A stretch of 56,946 bases of DNA, from the NCBI RefSeq assembly GCF_905196875.1, contig NZ_CAJJWO010000032.1, positions 1-56,946 of the forward strand. The letters are read 5' to 3'. This stretch comes from an uncultured Parabacteroides sp. (GTDB taxonomy: Bacteria; Bacteroidota; Bacteroidia; Bacteroidales; Tannerellaceae). The notes under the pieces are model-generated. The model did no database searches and had not been told where the DNA came from. It was given only the letters and a program-made list of their open reading frames with translations. A program made the position numbers and the translations under genes. Below, piece after piece: positions 52,459 to 56,946 of the stretch. The number at the start of each line of letters is the position of its first letter. Position 1 is the stretch's first letter.

Positions 52459-55074
52459 ATGAAAGCAAGACTCTTATTTCTATTCGTATGCCTGGCGTGG
52501 AGCGGATGGGCGGAAACATTCACTCCTTACAGTCCCGATTCTCTTAAAAAGGGGGATTGGTTAACTTTTGAGTCCGTTCATTATTATCCCTATGTAGCAC
52601 CGGGGATTAAAGAAGAAATTCCCTGGAGAGCAGAGAATATCCGAAGGGTCATTATCCGGGCAACAGTAACGGATAGAACAGATAAATCCATTTCTATCGA
52701 CTATACGCTGGATAACCTGTATGATTGTTACAATGACAAAGAGAAACAGGGATTTTATTATTTCGACAGCCGTTACCAGCAGGATTTCGGTTTTAAAGAC
52801 AGCGCCTCAGACAAACAGATTCTACATGTCACATACGATCGGAAAAGCGGAAAAGCACTCACATTCGACAGAACGAACTCACTCTACTCCTATTCGAAAA
52901 CGTATATTCCTTTTGGAGTAAGGCAAGAAGGATTATCAGCCAATACGGATATATCTGTTCAGGATTCTTTAAATCTGGACAAGCTGGTTACTTCGACAGC
53001 CAACGATCTTCTGACCGGATGGAAAGAGGATCTACCTAGCTTTCCGACACCCAATACACGAATTATCGAAGCCTCCTTCCCTCTTCCACCGAATACGGAA
53101 TTTACCTGCTGTAATTTAGATCTCGACACATCCGGAGATTCAACTGTTCATAAAAAAATATTTATCCCCTACCCGACAGAATACAAAGTCGGAGAACAAA
53201 AAACTCTACTACTAACTCCCGGAGATTCGATTGTTCAGGACAAAAAACTATATATAGATACACATCGCATCCGTTACGAAGGACGAGGAAACGAGCAAAA
53301 CAACTTCCAATACGGCTATCGACGGTTCGCCAATCTCTATGAGTCCGACATATTTGTTTTCGATCTCAAACAACCCGAACAGATGGAAAAAGCCTTCCAG
53401 TCCCGTAATGCCCTTTTTCAAATTGTCTTAGAGAAAGATTTTGGAAAGATAGACCCCTATTGGCGAAAGGTATTCGAACGCACGGAACAGTATTTCAAAG
53501 GAGAAGCTATCCTCACCTACTATATGCATGCCACCGACAAAGAAACGTGGCATAAAAGCGGTTTACTTAACTGGCAAGCCCCCCACTTTGCATCGCTCAA
53601 TCCACTTATCGATTATGCATACAGCTTGAAAAAAGTGAATGCTGCAAATTATTATTATTTTTTGTATAGGTATTCAATCTACAAAAAGCAAGAACTCAAA
53701 TCAGATAACCTACGCTTGAACAAGCAGAAAGAATTAACCCCACAGGAAGACTATCTATTAACGAAACAAATCCTTTCCGGTTATCCAAAATATCAAGTAA
53801 ACAAAGTTAATCTAAAGGTTTTAATGGGTGAAAAAATGCTATCCGAATTGGAAGCGGATTATAACGATTTTATCAACTCCTGCCCGGATACCAGCCTGAC
53901 AAACGACCTGAAAAAAACATACAACAAACTGTTGCCTTTTGAAGCCGGAAAAGATATCAGGGAAACCGATCTTATTATAGCCGACAGCCTTCATCTGAAG
54001 AAAGGAAGCGACCGGAAATACATCCTGTTACAACTATTGACATGGGATGGTCTTCCCGCCAATAATCTTCAAAACGCACTCGACTTGAAACAGCGTATTG
54101 AAGCGGAAGGACTAACTTCGACCATACAACTCGAACTATATTCAAAGTTCTCCTCTCATAATGCAGAAAAGGTAAAGCCATACAAAGCTATACCCAGCCA
54201 GCAAGTACAAGATTTAAAGTCTAAGGGTATCTACCCACTCACCATTCTGATGCGCGAAGACGGAACTATTCTCTATCGGAGACTCTGGGATTTTGACATA
54301 GACACAATCATCGATTTAGTAAAAAAAGACCTGAGCAGAGAAGACAAATCCTTCAACGATTTCATAAAAGGATTCAAAGAAGGTGTCTTAGGCGCACTTC
54401 TACTCGCTGCCATCGTCGGTATTATTTTCTATTTCCGGAACAAAAACAAACAGAAGCAAGAACTCAACCGCCGCCGTATCCGCGAACTCGAGCTCCGTGC
54501 TATCCGCTCCCAGATGAACCCGCATTTCATCTTTAATGCACTAAGCTCGATACAGAATCTAATCAATCGCTCCGCCAATCAGGAGGCAAATAAATATCTG
54601 ATCGACTTCTCCCGCTTACTGCGAAAGGTGCTGGCCACATCCGAAAAGAAACTTGTTCCCCTCTCCGACGAGATCGAGCAGCTACAGTTATATTTGAAAC
54701 TCGAACAACTTCGTTTCCCTTTCTCCTACTCCCTGACAGTAGACGAAAACATTCAGCCGGATACGATCGAGATTCCGGGAATGCTGATACAACCCTTCGT
54801 TGAAAATGCAGTTAAACACGGAATAGCTCCACGCGGTACCGGAGAGATCACAATTCGATTATCTTTGCAAAACCAGTTATTGATAATCGACATTACCGAC
54901 GATGGTCCCGGACTGAAAACAGAAGAGAACGGAGGTTTCGGTATCCGTGCCGTCAGCAGCGAGTTTGAAATATTAAAGACTTTGTACAATACGGAAATCG
55001 GCGTTACAATCGAAAACAGGCAGGAAAAAGAAGCTGTTTCCGGTTGCCATGTCCGGCTATCCATTCCTTTATAA
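52459..55074 (+). CDS. LytS/YehU-type sensor histidine kinase with thioredoxin-like periplasmic domain
   Basis: An 871-residue membrane kinase. A signal peptide (about 1-19) is followed by about 620 extracytoplasmic residues of mostly unrecognised sequence. The last part (about 515-615) resembles a TlpA-like thioredoxin fold: K-Y-I-L-L-Q-L-L-T-W-D-G-L-P in place of the usual W-C-x-x-C strand, and I-Y-P-L-T-I-L-M-R-E-D-G-T-I-L-Y-R near its end. Both active-site cysteines are absent. One membrane helix lies at about 642-660, then a His_kinase domain with His689 in Q-M-N-P-H-F-I-F-N-A and a HATPase domain (P-G-M-L-I-Q-P-F-V-E-N-A-V-K-H-G). The partner regulator follows 8 nt downstream. The stimulus is unknown. 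Confidence 0.9.
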   Translation: MKARLLFLFVCLAWSGWAETFTPYSPDSLKKGDWLTFESVHYYPYVAPGIKEEIPWRAENIRRVIIRATVTDRTDKSISIDYTLDNLYDCYNDKEKQGFYYFDSRYQQDFGFKDSASDKQILHVTYDRKSGKALTFDRTNSLYSYSKTYIPFGVRQEGLSANTDISVQDSLNLDKLVTSTANDLLTGWKEDLPSFPTPNTRIIEASFPLPPNTEFTCCNLDLDTSGDSTVHKKIFIPYPTEYKVGEQKTLLLTPGDSIVQDKKLYIDTHRIRYEGRGNEQNNFQYGYRRFANLYESDIFVFDLKQPEQMEKAFQSRNALFQIVLEKDFGKIDPYWRKVFERTEQYFKGEAILTYYMHATDKETWHKSGLLNWQAPHFASLNPLIDYAYSLKKVNAANYYYFLYRYSIYKKQELKSDNLRLNKQKELTPQEDYLLTKQILSGYPKYQVNKVNLKVLMGEKMLSELEADYNDFINSCPDTSLTNDLKKTYNKLLPFEAGKDIRETDLIIADSLHLKKGSDRKYILLQLLTWDGLPANNLQNALDLKQRIEAEGLTSTIQLELYSKFSSHNAEKVKPYKAIPSQQVQDLKSKGIYPLTILMREDGTILYRRLWDFDIDTIIDLVKKDLSREDKSFNDFIKGFKEGVLGALLLAAIVGIIFYFRNKNKQKQELNRRRIRELELRAIRSQMNPHFIFNALSSIQNLINRSANQEANKYLIDFSRLLRKVLATSEKKLVPLSDEIEQLQLYLKLEQLRFPFSYSLTVDENIQPDTIEIPGMLIQPFVENAVKHGIAPRGTGEITIRLSLQNQLLIIDITDDGPGLKTEENGGFGIRAVSSEFEILKTLYNTEIGVTIENRQEKEAVSGCHVRLSIPL

Positions 55075-55082
55075 CGCAAAAT

Positions 55083-55838
55083 ATGAACACGAAAATAACC
55101 GCAGCAATTGTAGATGACGAGCAGGGTAACCGAGAGAACCTGCTCCGTATGATCGGGACCTATTGCCCCCAAATCAGCATATCAGCCATCTGCAGTTCCG
55201 TTACGGAAGCTCTTACCGTCCTACCCGAAGCAAAACCGGATATCCTCTTTTTGGATATCCGGCTGGGTGACGACACCGGTTTTTCCCTTCTGGAAAGTCT
55301 GCCTGATATTCCTTTTGAGGTGATCTTTGTAACCGCCTACGACAGCTATGCGATTCAGGCAATCCGTTTCAGCGCACTCGACTATTTATTGAAACCAATC
55401 GACCCGGAAGAACTGACACATGCCGTAGACAAAGCCGTCCAGGTAGTCTTGCGGAAACAGGAAAACAAACGGATGCAGAACCTCCTGCAGAACACACGGG
55501 CGATAGACAAACAAAAGAAAATAGCACTGTCTGTCGCCGATAAAATAGAGTTTGTAGAGATCGGCTCCATCATCCGTTGCGAATCGGAGAGCAACTATAC
55601 GACTTTCTATCTAAAGACAGGTGAGAAACTGATTGTCTCCAAAACATTAAAAGAATTTGACGAACTATTAATCCCCTATCATTTTTTGCGCGTACATCAA
55701 TCCCATCTGATCAACCTGGATGAGATTAAAAGTTTCATCAAAAGTGACGGAGGATATATCCGCATGAAAGACGGATCATCCATTCCTATCTCTCGGCAAC
55801 GGCGAAACTACGTGATGGATGTTTTAAAGGAATTATGA
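55083..55838 (+). CDS. LytTR-family response regulator
   Basis: A 251-residue regulator. The receiver domain has acidic D-D-E at residues 11-13 and phospho-acceptor Asp58 in L-F-L-D-I-R-L, with the conserved Thr/Lys positions in V-T-A-Y-D and L-L-K-P-I-D. The C-terminal LytTR DNA-binding domain (about 150-250) has I-I-R-C-E-S-E-S-N-Y-T-T-F and F-L-R-V-H-Q-S-H-L-I-N-L. The ATG at 55083 lies 8 nt after the kinase stop. A longer frame from 55044 would overlap the kinase gene and adds no domain. The pair is a complete two-component system with unknown target genes. Confidence 0.94.
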   Translation: MNTKITAAIVDDEQGNRENLLRMIGTYCPQISISAICSSVTEALTVLPEAKPDILFLDIRLGDDTGFSLLESLPDIPFEVIFVTAYDSYAIQAIRFSALDYLLKPIDPEELTHAVDKAVQVVLRKQENKRMQNLLQNTRAIDKQKKIALSVADKIEFVEIGSIIRCESESNYTTFYLKTGEKLIVSKTLKEFDELLIPYHFLRVHQSHLINLDEIKSFIKSDGGYIRMKDGSSIPISRQRRNYVMDVLKEL

Positions 55839-55909
55839 CCGAAACCTTTAACGAAACAAAGCATAAGCAAAATATCCTTTGGGATGATGACTAAAAGGCG
55901 GAGTATAAC

Positions 55910-55917
55910 TATCTTTG
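55910..55917 (+). promoter_or_regulatory. -7 box for mnmG
   Basis: TATCTTTG followed by C, a TAnnTTTG match 26 nt upstream of the mnmG ATG. TTTG at 55878-55881 is too far (28-nt spacer) to be a standard -33. Confidence 0.5.
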
Positions 55918-55943
55918 CAGAAGAAACAAAGATAATTACGACA

Positions 55944-56946
55944 ATGACTTTCAATTACGATGTGATCGTGGTAGGTGCCGGTCATGCAGGCTGTGAAGCC
56001 GCAACAGCTGCCGCCAACCTGGGTTCAAAAACGCTTCTTATCACAATGGACATGAACAAGATTGCACAGATGAGTTGCAATCCGGCCGTAGGCGGTATTG
56101 CCAAAGGACAGATCGTTCGTGAGATTGATGCACTGGGAGGGTATATGGGTATTGTTACAGACCGTACCGCTATTCAGTTCCGTATGCTGAACCGAAGCAA
56201 AGGACCAGCCATGTGGAGCCCGCGTGCCCAAAGCGACCGTGCCCGCTTCATCGACTGCTGGCGGGGGATCGTGGAAAACCTTCCGAATCTATATATCTGG
56301 CAGGATACCGTTCAGGAGCTATTACTTGCCGGGAATACCGTTTGTGGCGTTAAGACCAATATGAACGTTGAATTTCGAGCTAAAAGCGTGGTTCTAACCA
56401 ACGGTACATTTCTAAACGGATTGATGCATATAGGACGCACGCAATTACGTGGCGGACGTATCTCCGAACCGGCAGCCACAGGACTCACAGAACAGTTGGT
56501 TTCCGCAGGCATTAGATCTGAAAGGATGAAGACAGGAACACCCGTCCGGATCGACGGTCGTAGCATACATTTCGATGAAATGGGGGAACAACCGGGAGAA
56601 AATGACTTCCACAAATTCTCATACCTCGACTTCCAGCCGCGTCCTTTAAAACAGCTTAGCTGCTGGACGACATTCACCAATGAAGCTTGTCATGAAATCC
56701 TTCGCGAAGGCCTCCCCGACTCTCCCCTGTATAATGGACAGATCCAGAGTATCGGCCCGCGCTACTGTCCGAGTATAGAAACAAAGATCGTGACCTTCGC
56801 AGATAAAACACAACACCAGCTGTTTCTGGAGCCGGAAGGTGAAACGACACAGGAATATTACCTGAATGGCTTCTCCTCCTCTCTCCCATTAGACATTCAG
56901 CTGCGTGCATTACAAGCCATCCCGGCATTCAGGGATATTCAAATTT
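55944..56946 (+). CDS. mnmG: tRNA uridine-5-carboxymethylaminomethyl modification enzyme MnmG, N-terminal part (3' truncated by window edge)
   Basis: Open from the ATG at 55944 to the window end (334 codons), about half of a normal MnmG of roughly 620 residues. The N-terminal FAD-binding Rossmann motif is V-G-A-G-H-A-G-C-E-A-A, followed by family signatures C-N-P-A-V-G-G-I-A-K-G and R-M-L-N-R-S-K-G-P-A-M-W-S-P-R-A-Q. With MnmE it installs the carboxymethylaminomethyl group at U34 of certain tRNAs. It lies 105 nt after the LytTR gene and has its own -7 box. Confidence 0.96.
   Translation, partial: MTFNYDVIVVGAGHAGCEAATAAANLGSKTLLITMDMNKIAQMSCNPAVGGIAKGQIVREIDALGGYMGIVTDRTAIQFRMLNRSKGPAMWSPRAQSDRARFIDCWRGIVENLPNLYIWQDTVQELLLAGNTVCGVKTNMNVEFRAKSVVLTNGTFLNGLMHIGRTQLRGGRISEPAATGLTEQLVSAGIRSERMKTGTPVRIDGRSIHFDEMGEQPGENDFHKFSYLDFQPRPLKQLSCWTTFTNEACHEILREGLPDSPLYNGQIQSIGPRYCPSIETKIVTFADKTQHQLFLEPEGETTQEYYLNGFSSSLPLDIQLRALQAIPAFRDIQI

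Overview
The window looks like a chromosomal segment of a gut Bacteroidales bacterium, most likely Parabacteroides. The evidence is SusC/SusD pairs, surface-type lipoproteins, FecR-linked ECF sigma signalling, Bacteroidetes promoters (TTTG, about 20 nt, TAnnTTTG), an S46 dipeptidyl peptidase, and a large surface protein whose C-terminal module resembles those common in Parabacteroides. I see no tRNA or rRNA gene, insertion sequence, prophage or CRISPR array. Species cannot be assigned from sequence reading alone.

Layout. 1-1.4 kb: end of a GH2 beta-galactosidase. 1.5-5 kb (minus): DPP7-type peptidase and a DUF389 membrane protein. 5.2-7.3 kb: orphan sensor histidine kinase. 7.3-9.8 kb (minus): polysaccharide flippase and RuvB. 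10.2-12.8 kb: lipoprotein/barrel protein and a two-gene ABC exporter. 12.9-25.4 kb (minus): an alpha-mannan utilisation locus of ECF sigma, FecR, SusC with STN domain, SusD, two paralogous SusE-like lipoproteins, GH76 and GH92. 25.8-27.0 kb (minus): ROK-family regulator. 27.3-42.9 kb (plus): a complete sialic acid locus of SusC/SusD (nanO, nanU), lyase, epimerase, MFS transporter, sialidase, GH20 hexosaminidase, two-domain sialate O-acetylesterase and NanM-like mutarotase. 42.9-44 kb: 1 kb of repeats and a structured leader. 44-46.6 kb: large surface protein. 46.9-50.4 kb (minus): RhuM-family protein, TIGR02757 protein, AlkD-like protein and 2-hydroxyacid dehydrogenase. 50.5-52.3 kb: SpmA/SpmB fusion and YbeY. 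52.5-55.8 kb: LytS/LytTR two-component pair. 55.9 kb to the edge: mnmG.

How it fits together. The two glycan loci are divergent with one ROK regulator between them. An exact 33-nt sequence with a palindromic core lies upstream of each locus, in the same orientation relative to the operon it precedes. This suggests one regulator could read both, one locus for yeast-type mannan and the other for host sialoglycans. The GH92 enzyme of the mannan locus has Gln where the family normally has its catalytic acid Glu, which points to phosphomannose-linked substrates.

The least explained feature is a set of intergenic arrays with an exact 11-bp (22-bp double-unit) period at four loci: 9.9, 35.8, 43.2-43.4 and 51.7 kb. 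The sequence differs at each locus, but the period is the same. None lies inside a coding region. I know of no description of such a family.
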